Shown piece by piece: positions 45,939 to 55,992 of a stretch of 64,000 nucleotides of DNA; the first letter of the stretch is position 1; each line of letters starts with the position of its first letter. The DNA is taken from assembly GCF_029227915.1 (NCBI RefSeq), contig NC_079878.1:19344001-19408000 (forward strand), given 5' to 3'. The notes below the pieces were generated by a model, which had not been told where the DNA came from, made no database searches, and saw only the letters and a program-made list of their open reading frames with translations. The position numbers and the translations under genes were made by a program. This stretch comes from Hydractinia symbiolongicarpus. Lineage: Eukaryota > Cnidaria > Hydrozoa > Anthoathecata > Hydractiniidae.

Positions 45939-48236
45939 TTAATCTTCCTGGCCGTTGTCAATGTCAATGATTTTCTTCTCATCCCAATTAAACTGATGAC
46001 TTCTGCTCCAGCTGTGGTCCGCAATTTCGTTTTTCTTCACATCTTCGTTTCTCACTGCGCGCATATGTTCTTGTACTCGTTGCTTAAACTTTCTTTTTGT
46101 TTTGCCTATATACACTGCATCACAATCTTTACACGGGATTTCGTAAACAACATTGTTTTGCTCTTCCAGGTTTATTTTGTCTTTTGGTTTAGACAAAGTG
46201 CTTCTTAGGGTGTCTTTAGAGGTAAGAATGCATTTGATCTTGTGTTGCCTTAAAACTCGACGAAGGATCTCGCTGGTACCTGGTACGAAGGGTAGGAATG
46301 CTGATGCGATAAATTCCTCTGATGTTTCCTTGTTGTCTCCGTTGCATCTTCTCTTCATTTTATTTTCTACTTGCGTGATGACTTTATGACTGTATCCATT
46401 TGTGATTAATGCATTTCTTACACGTCGAATTTCTATTTTCCTCTCCTGTTTGTCACTGACTACACTGTTGGCACGATTCAGTAATGAAGATATGACACTT
46501 TCTTTGCAAGATTTCTGATGGTTTGATTCGAAGTTAAGGTACTGGTCAGTGTGTGTTGGTTTACGATACACTGAAACTGAAATGGAACCATTCTTGCGTT
46601 TGACCAAAGTGTCCAGGAAAGCGATACTTCCATCGTGTTCAAGCTCAACAGTGAATTTGATTTGTCGATGTAGGCCGTTGATGTGTTCATGGAACTCTTC
46701 TAGATGAGATCTTTTGATTATGGCGAATACGTCGTCAACAAATCTTTTCCAAACCTTTGGACGTCTGTCTGATGTGACTAATGCTGTTGTCTCGTGTGCT
46801 TGCATGTATATTTCTGCGACTACTGATGAAGCAGGGCCTCCCATGGCAACTCCGTCTGTTTGAGTGTAGAAGTTCTTATTAAACAGATACCATGTTTTGG
46901 TTAGAACAAGTTCGACCAAACGCAGAAAATCCGGTACTGGAATCTTTGTCTTTTCACCGAATGCAGCATCGTTTTCGATAATGTCTTTAATGATGTTTAA
47001 GGTGTCTTTTATGAGAACATTTGTGTAGAGTGATGTGACATCAGATGATACCATGCATTCGTCGTCTGCTATCTTTATTTCTCTGATGTATTCCGAAAAT
47101 TCTTTTGAGTTTTTGCTGTGGTCACTTGCTGTGAATTTGCTGAGGATGGAAGCAACAAATTTTGATAGGTTGTATAACGGTGTTCCAGTGCAGGAAACTA
47201 TTGGTCGAATTGGATTTCCCTGTTTATGAATTTTGGGTAGTCCGTAAAATCGCGGTGGTGGTCCGTCACAAGGTTTCAGTCGGTAATACTGCTTATCGTC
47301 GATGTATTCTTTTCTCTTCAACTCCATTAAGAAGTTCCTCGCTTCTCGTTTGATGACTTCTGTGGGATCTTTCTTGAGAAGTTTGTAAGGCCCGTTGTTG
47401 ATGTGTTCGTTGCACTTGTTGATGTAGTCAAGTGTATTCATGATAACCGTTGTTCTCCCCTTGTCTGCCGGTAGGATTATGATATCTTTGTCCTTCTTTA
47501 GATTCTTCAATGACAGTCTTTCAGATTTTTGCAAATTGTCCTTTGGTGTTTTGCTTTTCTGTAGCGTGAGGCTTACTTTAGCTCTTACTGTGTCTGCCTC
47601 TTCTTTTGGTAGATCTTTAATTGCCTCTTCCACTTTCGCAACTATTTCTTTCTTTGGAATTGAAGCTGGTGTCATGCAGAAATTCATTCCTTTTGATAGA
47701 AGGTTTGTTTCTTCTGTCGTGAGTTGTCTGTTGGAGAGATTGACAATCCATTTGCTCTTTTCTATACCCGTTTGTGTATCATCATTGAATCTGTCATTGA
47801 TTTTGTTGAACTTTTTAAGGTGTCTGTCTTTAACCGATCTCATTTCTTTTTCATACACACTATCATGAATATTCTTAACCTGTTTATATTGGTCTGTGGA
47901 GAGTCTCGATTTGATGGTGTTGTCAAGATCAAGTATTTGGCGATGTAGGGTGTTACGTGTTACGTGATTTAGATGGATTCTTTCTTGCAACAACTGGCGG
48001 CTTGCGCGTTGTAAGATTTTCTTACTTCTTTCAGTCTTGACTCTGCAGGTAAGTCGAAGATCTTTAGGTGTTATCTCGTTGTGAAGACAACGTAGAGAAA
48101 ACCGAAGATGGTTAGTGTATCTTGCGTATTTTATTCTTGATTTCTCTAGCGATCTGACTTCTGCCAAGATGGATTCTCCATATTGCTGTTTGATATTATT
48201 GAAGATATTATTTCGGTTTGTCTGTTCAGTATTCAT
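45939..48236 (-). CDS. Penelope-type reverse transcriptase with GIY-YIG endonuclease
   Basis: 765 codons uninterrupted. The basic N-terminal ~230 residues are followed by the RT: FYGLPKIHKQGNPIRPIVS (fingers), SSDVTSLYTNV (motif A, near residue 397), DGVAMGGPASSVVAEIYM (motif B), RFVDDVFAII (motif C near residue 497) and AFLDTLVKR. The C-terminal GIY-YIG nuclease starts near residue 694 (VVYEIPCKDCDAVYIGKTKR, EHMRAVRN). Both activities are expected for Penelope retrotransposition. The frame ends at QED*, but another frame continues a typical C-terminal tail (INSISYQLPEIWLPALQKK) to a stop at 45845-45847. This suggests a small frameshift has clipped ~30 residues. Confidence 0.9.
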   Translation of the reverse strand: MNTEQTNRNNIFNNIKQQYGESILAEVRSLEKSRIKYARYTNHLRFSLRCLHNEITPKDLRLTCRVKTERSKKILQRASRQLLQERIHLNHVTRNTLHRQILDLDNTIKSRLSTDQYKQVKNIHDSVYEKEMRSVKDRHLKKFNKINDRFNDDTQTGIEKSKWIVNLSNRQLTTEETNLLSKGMNFCMTPASIPKKEIVAKVEEAIKDLPKEEADTVRAKVSLTLQKSKTPKDNLQKSERLSLKNLKKDKDIIILPADKGRTTVIMNTLDYINKCNEHINNGPYKLLKKDPTEVIKREARNFLMELKRKEYIDDKQYYRLKPCDGPPPRFYGLPKIHKQGNPIRPIVSCTGTPLYNLSKFVASILSKFTASDHSKNSKEFSEYIREIKIADDECMVSSDVTSLYTNVLIKDTLNIIKDIIENDAAFGEKTKIPVPDFLRLVELVLTKTWYLFNKNFYTQTDGVAMGGPASSVVAEIYMQAHETTALVTSDRRPKVWKRFVDDVFAIIKRSHLEEFHEHINGLHRQIKFTVELEHDGSIAFLDTLVKRKNGSISVSVYRKPTHTDQYLNFESNHQKSCKESVISSLLNRANSVVSDKQERKIEIRRVRNALITNGYSHKVITQVENKMKRRCNGDNKETSEEFIASAFLPFVPGTSEILRRVLRQHKIKCILTSKDTLRSTLSKPKDKINLEEQNNVVYEIPCKDCDAVYIGKTKRKFKQRVQEHMRAVRNEDVKKNEIADHSWSRSHQFNWDEKKIIDIDNGQED

Positions 48237-48312
48237 ATTACTGTGGAAAGTTTATCATTTCTTGAACATGATAGTTTAGTAGGCGACGTTTCGGGAGATC
48301 CTTCTCCCATCA

Positions 48313-48362
48313 TCTTCCAGGTTTATTTTGTCTAAACCAAAAGACAAAATAAACCTGGAAGA
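48313..48362. repeat. 21-bp perfect inverted repeat at the Penelope head-to-head junction
   Basis: Arms 48313-48333 and 48342-48362 are exact reverse complements around AAACCAAA. The outer arm interrupts the terminal repeat right after CTCCCATCAT, and TTTGTCT is shared by both partners at the switch point. This is the footprint expected from a template switch or snap-back during reverse transcription. Confidence 0.8.
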
Positions 48363-48585
48363 GCAAAACAATGTTGTTTACGAAATCCCGTGTAAAGATT
48401 GTGATGCAGTGTATATAGGCGAAACAAAAAGAAAGTTTAAGCAACGAGTACAAGAACATATGCGCGCAGTGAGAAACGGAGATGTGAAGAAAAACGAAAT
48501 TGCGGACCACAGCTGGAGCAGAAGTCATCAGTTTAATTGGGATGAGAAGAAAATCATTGACATTGACAACGGCCAGGAAGATTAA
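48328..48585 (+). pseudogene. Inverted GIY-YIG fragment of the Penelope ORF
   Basis: Encodes the last ~80 residues of the Penelope protein (YEIPCKDCDAVYIGETKRKF, Lys to Glu next to YIG) without any RT. It shares the same early stop after GQED as the long ORF, so the two copies share a recent source. Confidence 0.8.
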
Positions 48586-48803
48586 AGAAACCATCAACAG
48601 TGTAGAACGTAACAAACACATAAACAGCATCTCGTATCAACTTCCTGAGATTTGGTTACCAGCCCTACAGAAGAAGTAGTTACCTACATCCAGGTCCGAA
48701 AATGTTAATTACCGTAATTAACTGTAATTATCAGCTCGTTTCTGATTGGTTAATTTTTATGAATTTCGATCCTCTGCAATTATATAAATACATGCGCAAC
48801 ATC

Positions 48804-48862
48804 ATTTTACTTTGCCCGATGATGGGAGAAGGATCTCCCGAAACGTCGCCTACTAAACTATC
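48804..48862 (+). ncRNA. Hammerhead-like motif, inverted Penelope copy
   Basis: Identical core to the minus-strand copy: CCCGATGATGGGAGAAGGAT, then CTCCCGAAACGTCGCC. Here it is on the plus strand, in the full terminal repeat of the inverted partial copy. Confidence 0.5.
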
Positions 48863-48941
48863 ATGTTCAAGAAATGACTTTCCACAGTAATATGAATACT
48901 GAACAGACAAACCGAAATAATATCTTCAATAATACCATCAT

Positions 48942-49217
48942 AGTTTTAATAAATTTAGCAAAACAGTCAACGAGTCAATGGTCAACCTTATATCCAACAT
49001 AATAGACGAGCCAATGAGCCAACAGGCTAAAATGCAAACGAAACAACCCAGTCAACTATAAATATTTCTAGGAATGGCGAAAAAAGAATGGCAAAACAAT
49101 GGATGAGGACTGAGGGACGGTGACTGAGGGTCGAAAGGTTGGGGCTTGTTTGTTGACTTTGATGTCAGCAAAATTCAAAACATTCTTAGGAGTTTGTGGA
49201 AAGCACATGCAGTACGG
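48942..49217. other. No gene recognised
   Basis: Flank of the Penelope insertion; no structure noticed. Confidence 0.5.
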
Positions 49218-50350
49218 GATCTTTCTTGGATCAGGTGAATGTCCCCCGATTGAGTAAACAACCTGATCAAGTGAGTCGGCACTGGTGGCAATTTTTCATG
49301 ATCACACGATCAAGTGAGTCATAACTGGCTGTAAATTTTTAGCTAGCTAAATACATAAACAAACTAAAGGTGCTTGAGAGAGACTTAGTTCTTGCCTAGC
49401 ACCTAGCCAGCTATATGTGAGGCCAACTGCATATGTTTTCTCAAGGTTTTCATCTGTGATTGCGCAGAAAAGCCTGGGCCTGTCTGAAACCATCTGAATT
49501 GCGCTCAAAAAGCAACGCGTGAGAGCTCATTTTGTTGTCATTTAAATTTTGTCTAGAAGGAGGGTGCTATTTTGTCATTGTACTCTCAGTATGTTGTTTC
49601 GGGTTTCCCTGGGCAAAATTTTCAAGTTTTTTTTAAAACACCAGAAGTCGTCCGACATCCCCATGGTTTTTGCGGCGTTTCCATTGAGTCGGCACCCTTG
49701 TTTAACATGTGCGACCTAGACTGAAAATATGCACCATGTAGTCAATCCAACTCAAGAAGTCATCAATAGCATGGAAGCGGCACGGTGAATTTTTTTTAAT
49801 CAGTGAATCGGTGCAAAATAAGTTTATGACTTAATGTAAACAAAAATTATATTGCACTTTTGGCCATCGGCTTGCCCTTTTTAAAAGCAATTTTGAGCAA
49901 GCAAAATACTCACCCGATTTAGGTAAGTCTCACCCGATTGGGTGGCTGCGCATGCCCACTTACTCGATTGGGCTCCCTAGTTTAGTGGTCATCATTCTCG
50001 TGCTTTGTGCGGGAGACTGAGGTTCGATTCCCCTTGATGGCGATTCTACATGGGCAATTGGATATTATCATAGCCCCAGGTTAACCCAAGCCATGTGGGA
50101 GAAATGGGAGAGATGGTGCACTGTGTGGGTCATTGGATGTTGCAGGGAGTTGTCTGGCAGAGCGCTGAGTTTGTGTATCTCAAAGAGAGCATTAAATACT
50201 CAAGGACTCCCCATCAAAGCCATGGCCTTTTGGAAATAATAGACAGGGTATATTCCTTGATACTTGTGATGTAAAATGGCTAGCGATGTAAAATATGCAC
50301 ATCTACCTATCCATCTCGATTGAGTGATTTACCCCGATCAAGGAAAGATC
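49218..50350. mobile_element. Probable TIR element hosting a SINE
   Basis: Left end GATCTTTCTTGGATCAGGTG and right end (reverse complement) GATCTTTCCTTGATCGGGGT are inverted. CGATTGAGTNA/CGATCAAGTGAGT words recur in both halves. The SINE copy (49982-50316) lies close to the right end and accounts for a third of the length. Target duplication not resolved. Confidence 0.5.
49982..50316 (+). mobile_element. tRNA-derived SINE, copy 2
   Basis: TTAGTGGTCATCATTCTCGT at the head, B box GGTTCGATTCC at 50021-50031, and a body and TATGCACATCTACCTATCCA tail matching copy 1 (7205-7540). GCGGGAGACTGAGGTTCGAT closely resembles a tRNA-Asp-type T arm. Confidence 0.75.
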
Positions 50351-50357
50351 TCTTACT

Positions 50358-50537
50358 GAGATGATCATATATATTTTTTTGGTTAGCACTTTAGCTCTAG
50401 CTACACAATAGAGGGAACGGTGTAAACAAACTTCCAAATTTTTTTTCATTAGCTTATGTCATTAAAATTCAAGTAAAGGTTCCTTTTTCCATTGTTCTTC
50501 TGCCTAAGTTGATTTTTCTACGAGTCTTATCCACTAG
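50358..50537 (+). mobile_element. 3' remnant of a short-type Helitron
   Basis: Sequence resembles the last ~180 bp of array unit 4 (TTAGCACTTTAGCTCTAGCT, ACACAATAGAGG, then TGCCTAAGTTGATTTTTCTA, CGAGTCTTATCCA) and ends CTAG at 50534-50537. The hairpin is degenerate. Confidence 0.55.
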
Positions 50538-51865
50538 TACTATGTAGCTAATAGCTAATACGTTCTTTTTTAACATGTTCTAGCAAAATTTATGAAAAAT
50601 AAATAAATGCCACAAATCTTACCGAAAGGTGCGTTAAATATGGTCGACATGAAGACTATTTTATATAAAAATTCATCAAGTTTGGTTAAAGTATTTTTAT
50701 TGCATCAGTTTTTTTTCCAGTCCAGTGATGACCCGATCTTCAGTGTGCGCGTGAAAAACTGCAGCCCTGTAAAAAAAGTAACGGACTCAGTCACCGGCCC
50801 CGTGGCCCCGTGTGCGCGACATCTCGTTCCTGTTTAAAAAAAAAAATGTTTGTAGCGGACAGGTTAGAAAAACGGAACAAAAAACCACAAGTTTAAAATA
50901 ACACATTCAAACTACTATTTTAAACATCTTCCAACTTTTTGTTTACATTTGAATCAATGTTAATAAGTTTTCTTTGCCCATTGAAGAACTATCTCGTTTC
51001 CATTGAATACATATTCAACCGGGATTTCGAAGCCATTTTTTCTCCACCTTGGTTAATTCTCTTTCCCGTAACCAACACCATCTTTATTGTATGATTGGGT
51101 GAAGAAAGAAACTCTTTAAACGTTGAAGAATACATAAATGGAACGTGGACAACCACACAAGGTACAATATGATTAGAATGTATTACAGCCACTGCATTTT
51201 TGTCGTGTATGTTATCGTCCTGCTGAACGTGGAAACAGTCAATTCTGATATAGAAGATGAAGATGAGTCACAAGAAAGCATATGCATTTCATCAAGTGTA
51301 ATAACTCCTAAAGAGACCTTGTCACTTCTTGATAAAGTGTGCTTGTTTGCCACTTGTAGCAAAAGTGTAGACCTGCAACGTATAATCAATGGCATCTTCT
51401 GTATTTTAACATTTTTCTTCTGAATTTCAATGCATTTATTCTGCACTCAACACTTCTCTGCATGTGTCCCCCGTTGCCATTGTTTTCAGTTTTTCTCATG
51501 GTATTCCAATATCTTCTTTCAAAGCGACCATGGTTTCTTCAGATATCTCCACTGGTGAGATCTGTGACTTTTTTTTATAATTTTCACTCTCTGTTTTTGT
51601 TCAAATGACTGTATCAGAACAGCAGTCTGGCTTACAGCGGATACTTCATCACTGCCAGAAATATTCATTATGTTATTTTATACATGCTTATTCCTATTTC
51701 TAAGGGTACGTTGTGATGCAATGCTACTGGCATTCTTTCGGTGTTGATGTAATGTAAATTGGCTAAAGTAAAATGTAATGTTGGAATAAATATTCATTTT
51801 TAAAAACATTGTCTGAAAAATTAAGGTATATACAAGTTTAATGTTTTATGATTTTGAAAATATAA
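50538..51865. other. No intact gene; possible continuation of a decayed minus-strand element
   Basis: Minus-strand frames read protein-like snippets (SPVEISEETMVALKEDIGIP near 51540; GFEIPVEYVFNGNEIVLQWA ending near 50970), separated by stops. They follow the RAG1-N-like relic in the same direction and may belong to the same element. I cannot identify them further. Confidence 0.35.
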
Positions 51866-52786
51866 TTATTGTAATTTAGAACTGCTTATTCGAGGACCAC
51901 CAGATTTGAATTCTGCAATTTTCGAGCTGCTACTGGCTAACTTCTTCTTAATAATATGCAGAGTCGCATCTTCAACTTCCCTTGGAATCGATTCAACATC
52001 ATTAATTCTGAAGATGTCATTAACAGTGATGGCAGTTGGTGTTTTTTGAAAGCAAAGACTTTCATGTTCTTGTCTGCTCTTTCCATCATGCACGGTAAAT
52101 GTAGAACCACATGAATTTTTGCAGGCGATCACAATACACTTTAGCATGTCAGCTACGTTTACAGATTTTCCAATTTTTTGAAAATTAGTGCCACACACTG
52201 GACACATAGTGCTAGTCAATAGTTTTTCTTCAATCTTGGGCAGGATGCAGTTCATGTAAAATGAATGCTGGCGTTCTTGAATGTATACAGGAAATTTTTG
52301 TATGTTATTACAAATATTGCATATGCACAATTTAAGATGAGGATTTATTTCATTATCCAAATTTTCTACATTGTATATATTGTGTGGAAAAGTGTCAATG
52401 TAATTGTCTTGAATTTTTTGCAAAATATCTCGTGTCCATTTGGCGTTTTCTAATTTTGTCCTCCCACCTGGATTGTTTTTTTTAATGTGTCTGCCACGCT
52501 TTTATGGGATCACATGTAACACAGTTTAGGGAAGAATGTTGGGTTCATTCTGCCACTTTAAAGTCTGCTGAGAGTGTTGATTTTCTAGTTTCAATATTTC
52601 TCATTTTTGAATAGCAGTTTAGGCACATTATGGTGGGATGCACACAGGTTTCGCCATTTACTGGATCTATATAGAATCCAATCTTCTTTCACTCAATTTT
52701 CGTACGTCCATTTTGTCTTTCCCTAATTTTTTGGCACAAATACGACAAAACTTAGTTAAGTTGTTTGTGTGCCTCTGGTCAGCCAT
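51866..52786 (-). pseudogene. Decayed RAG1-N-terminal-like (RING/zinc finger) gene
   Basis: From ATG 52786: KFCRICAKKL, then (frameshift) VNGETCVHPTIMCLNCYSKM, stops, and an open 185-codon stretch 52423-51866. That stretch has a RING-like region (CICNICNNIQKFPV, QHSFYMNC, MCPVCGTNF), a following Cys/His module (LKCIVIACKNSCGSTF, QEHESLC) and a tail EVEDATLHIIKKK then EFKSGGPR. The order matches the N-terminal zinc region of RAG1 and related mobile N-RAG proteins known from molluscs and cnidarians. Two RING ligands are lost (Cys to Arg before QH, Cys to Tyr in FY). No transposase core found. Confidence 0.55.
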
Positions 52787-54404
52787 CTTGAATATCGTGT
52801 AGCTAGCCCTCCTCTTCAATTTCGCTTATATCTTTTGAAAAAAAACTGTTAGGCTCCTGATTTCTTTTAATTTGCTCAGAGAATAGATCAATTATGGTTA
52901 AAAAGTCAAGTTTTAATACGCAAAAAATTTTTTGTGCTGTTTTGGGGCCTCAAAGTTGGTGTTGTTTCACTCTCTTAGACTCGTTTTGAATTTCGCGCTA
53001 TAAATTTCCCTGAGCGTTCAAAGTCCATATTTTTTTTATTTTCTGATGCCCTGGTCACACTTCATTTAAAACAATCCAGGGTTAGCTCTATGCCATATAT
53101 TTACTGTAATACAGTAAATAAAAAAGGGTTGTGTAGCCACGCTGGTGCTCGCCCGGGAGGCGGAAATGAGGAACCTCGGAATTTACGCATGCGCATAAAA
53201 ACATTCCCTGCTTTCAGCGGAATGAAACTAACCCGCCCGAAACTTTCTCTTCACAGGTAAATTTGAAATCTGGTCCGCAATTTTGTACCTATGGTCTTTA
53301 TATTTTTCATTTTTCGCGACAGGGAATCTCGTTCCCAGAGCTTCTTCTTCGCTTTTTTAGATATGCGTACCGCCGCAAAAGAAGTAGCTCTGGGGCCGGC
53401 TGGTTAAAGTTTGAATTTCATTGACTCTTTAATTTTGCGAGTTATAAGACGAGTTGCTTCAAGGCGAGAACGTAACGGCTATAAGTTAATTTAAAATGGC
53501 GGAAGATGATGTGCGTGATTTGTTATGTTGCTGTTTGTTCAATGGTTGAAGTTTGAAGTTTTTTATTACATAAAAAATAAAATTTAAAAAGATTTTTCGC
53601 AATGCTTACGACCATGTTAAAAAGATACCTGTAAAAATACAATATAAATACTTATGAACATTTTTTTCTCACCTTTTGTGTTTAGCTAAATTTTGACAGA
53701 ACTAAATTGTGAAGGGCGAATTCGGCGGCAAATTAGCTGCGAAATATCTTTTTAATTTTCGTGTGGAGAACGAAAAACATGTGGCGAATTTAAAACACTG
53801 AATGTAAGCACTCTTTTGGATATTAAAAACCCGACAGTTATTTTAAATTCTTTCCTGCTGTAATGATTTTTCCTGACAATTTATTCTCAGGAAAAATCAT
53901 TGAATTTTGCGTTCTGATTGCTTAAAAGTTTACAGCGAAATATTTCGACGCTAAAGACTAGAAACTGTTTCTACTTGTCCGCGAAGCGAATCTTTCAAAT
54001 CAAAATGAAAACAAATAAAATTGCGCATGCTCAGATACATTTCGCCAGCGAATTAAATGTTCAATTCGCTTCGTGAAAACCCCCCTTGTATTGTAGCAGG
54101 TCACGGTGCATCTGCATGCATAAAATAATATCGCGAATCAATTCAGCTCAGAAGCAGAAAGTTATTGTTACTCATCGATAAATGGCTGCCTAAAGTCCCC
54201 AAAATGATGGTATTGTCCACCAAGGAACGCAATTTTCTTTTTATGAGAATGTGTTCTAATAATAGCCGTATACCATACCGTCTGTCTGTTTATGCGGGTG
54301 AAAAAAGTCGTATTATGGAAACGCCGTGGATTTATCTGCGGGTTCCACCGGATAGTATAACAATATCAGGCTGGTATTTTAGGCTAAAAACATTAGGTTT
54401 TTTA
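52787..54404. other. No gene recognised
   Basis: Contains a GC-richer patch (53130-53410) with CTCGTTCCCAGAGCTTCTTC and, inverted, GAAGTAGCTCTGGGGCCGG (53327-53400), related to the short element at 2917-2991. A possible translation start (ATGGCGGAAGATGATGTGCG, 53496) opens only 17 codons and no second exon was found. Confidence 0.5.
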
Positions 54405-54438
54405 TTACTGTGGAAAGTTTATCATTTCTTGAACATGA

Positions 54439-54496
54439 TAGTTTAGTAGGCGACGTTTCGGGAGATCCTTCTCCCATCATCGGGCAAAGTAAAATG
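54439..54496 (-). ncRNA. Hammerhead-like motif, second Penelope copy
   Basis: Same minus-strand core as in the first copy (CCGATGA, GGGAGA/TCTCCC stem, GAAAC, GTC). The core is unchanged although the neighbouring coding part is mutated. Confidence 0.5.
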
Positions 54497-54619
54497 ATGT
54501 TGAGCATGTATTTATATAATTGCAGAGGATCGAAATTCATAAAAATTAACCAATCAGAAACGAGCTGATAATTACAGTTAATTACGGTAAATAAAATTTT
54601 CGGACCTAGATGTAGGTAA

Positions 54620-55226
54620 CTACTTCTTCTGTAGGGCTGGTAACCAAATCTCGGGAAGTTGATACGAGATGCTGTTTATGTGTTTGTTTGCGATTAATGC
54701 ATTTCTTACACGTCGAATTTCTTCTTTCCTCTCCTGTTTGTCACTGACTACGTTGTTGGCAAGATTCAGTAATAAAGATATGACACTTTCTTTGCAAGAT
54801 TTCTGAATGGTTTGATTCGAAGTTAAGGTACTGGTCAGTGTGTGTTGGTTTACGATACACTGAAACTGAAATGGAACCATTCTTGCGTTTGACCAAAGTG
54901 TCCAGGAAAGCGATACTTCCATCGTGTTTAAACTCAACAGTGAATTTGATTTGTCGATGTAGGCCGTTGATGTGTTCATGGAACTCTTCTAGATGAGATC
55001 TTTTGATTATGGCGAATACGTCGTCAACAAATCTTTTCCAAACCTTTGGACGTCTGTCTGATGTGACTAATGCCGTTGTCTCGTGTGCTTGCATGTATAT
55101 TTCTGCGACTACTGACGATGCAGGGCCTCCCATGGCAACTCCGTCTGTTTGAGTGTAGAAGTTCTTGTTAAACAGATACCATGTTTTGGTTAGAACAAGT
55201 TCGACCAAACGCAGAAAATCCGGCAC
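54620..55226 (-). pseudogene. Penelope RT fragment without nuclease
   Basis: Frames 55226-54741 and 54979-54620 keep DGVAMGGPASSVVAEIYM and RFVDDVFAII, then shift frame near 54808 (one extra T) and pass over the deletion into NKHINSISYQLPEIWLPAL. No GIY-YIG domain remains. Confidence 0.8.
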
Positions 55227-55412
55227 TGGAATCTTCGTCTTTTCACCGAATGCAGCATCGTTTTCGATAAGGTCTTTAATGATTTTAGGGTGTCTTTTAT
55301 GGGAACATTTGTGTAGAGTGATGTGACATCAGATGATACCATGCATTCGTCGTCTGCTATCGTCGTCTGCTACATCAGAGGAATAAAGATAGCAGACGAC
55401 GAATGCATGGTA

Positions 55413-55992
55413 TGTTATCGTATAAAAAATCTTTAAAAAAATCAAAGTTAAGGAGTATGCATATAAGCTTTCTCTTGTAACCCCGACTTCTGTCTGTTAA
55501 TAATTCTGAACGCGTGCACGCATATTCAGCATAAAGAAGAAGTTCGCACTTCTATCATCTTTCTGCATACTCAGTTCACACATTTTCATAACAACTACGA
55601 AAATCTTTAAAAACAAATATCTCGTTAGTAAATTTTTGCATACATGCCTTTACGTTTCCCATACTTTGCCATTCAAGTGGGTAAAGTCCCTAATAATCAA
55701 TGCGTCATTAAAATGCATTTTATAAAACAATTCCTACAAGTCTACGCTTATCAAGGACATATCCCTAATATTCAATACAATGTAGTGATGTTATGCAGAA
55801 TAGGAGCTCCAAAATTCTCTAGCACAATTCCTAAATGTCTACGCATATCAAGGGTAAGTCCCTATTATACAAATAGGAGTAGGGAGAATTCCGTGAAAAT
55901 CCAACGCATGCGCAGTAAAGAGGGGAATAACTGTGTTAGTTTTGAGCAGAATGAAATCTTCCGACGACGTTAAAATCCATAAAATAAAGAAT
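55413..55992. other. No gene recognised
   Basis: AT-rich sequence between the Penelope copy and the Polinton relic. An imperfect repeat (CTAATA/CCTAATATTC, CTACGC.TATCAAGG) appears at 55690-55860. The 109-codon frame at 55644-55973 is unrecognised. Confidence 0.45.

Larger units (their letters stand above)
45629..48930 (-). mobile_element. Penelope-like retroelement, composite of two head-to-head copies
   Basis: A nearly full-length minus-strand copy (terminal region 45629-45938, ORF 45939-48236, short 5' terminal piece to 48312) abuts an inverted, 5'-truncated plus-strand copy (48327-48930). The truncated copy contains the GIY-YIG end, a full terminal repeat and the first ~45 bp of the next ORF. 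The whole is bracketed by an 11-bp direct repeat AATACCATCAT (45618-45628 and 48931-48941), so it looks like one insertion. Inverted partial copies next to the 5' repeat are known for Penelope elements. Confidence 0.85.
54405..55412 (-). mobile_element. Penelope-like element, second copy, internally deleted
   Basis: Terminal repeat 54405-54690, then the RT part to ~55360. Compared with the long copy, positions equivalent to 45909-46401 are missing, with TTTGT shared at the break. This removes the GIY-YIG nuclease and joins the RT to the ancestral C-terminal tail. The 5' end stops inside the RT, just past the motif-A region, and is followed by an inverted scrap (55371-55412). 24-bp perfect arms lie at 55337-55360 and 55389-55412. 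Confidence 0.85.

Noticed and set aside
46153-47948. Plus-strand frames opposite the Penelope ORF (up to 142 codons)
   Set aside because: Shadows of the 765-codon reverse-transcriptase gene on the other strand.
53496-53550. ATGGCGGAAGATGATG as the first exon of a host gene
   Set aside because: Good-looking start context but only 17 codons open, no clear donor and no downstream exon found.
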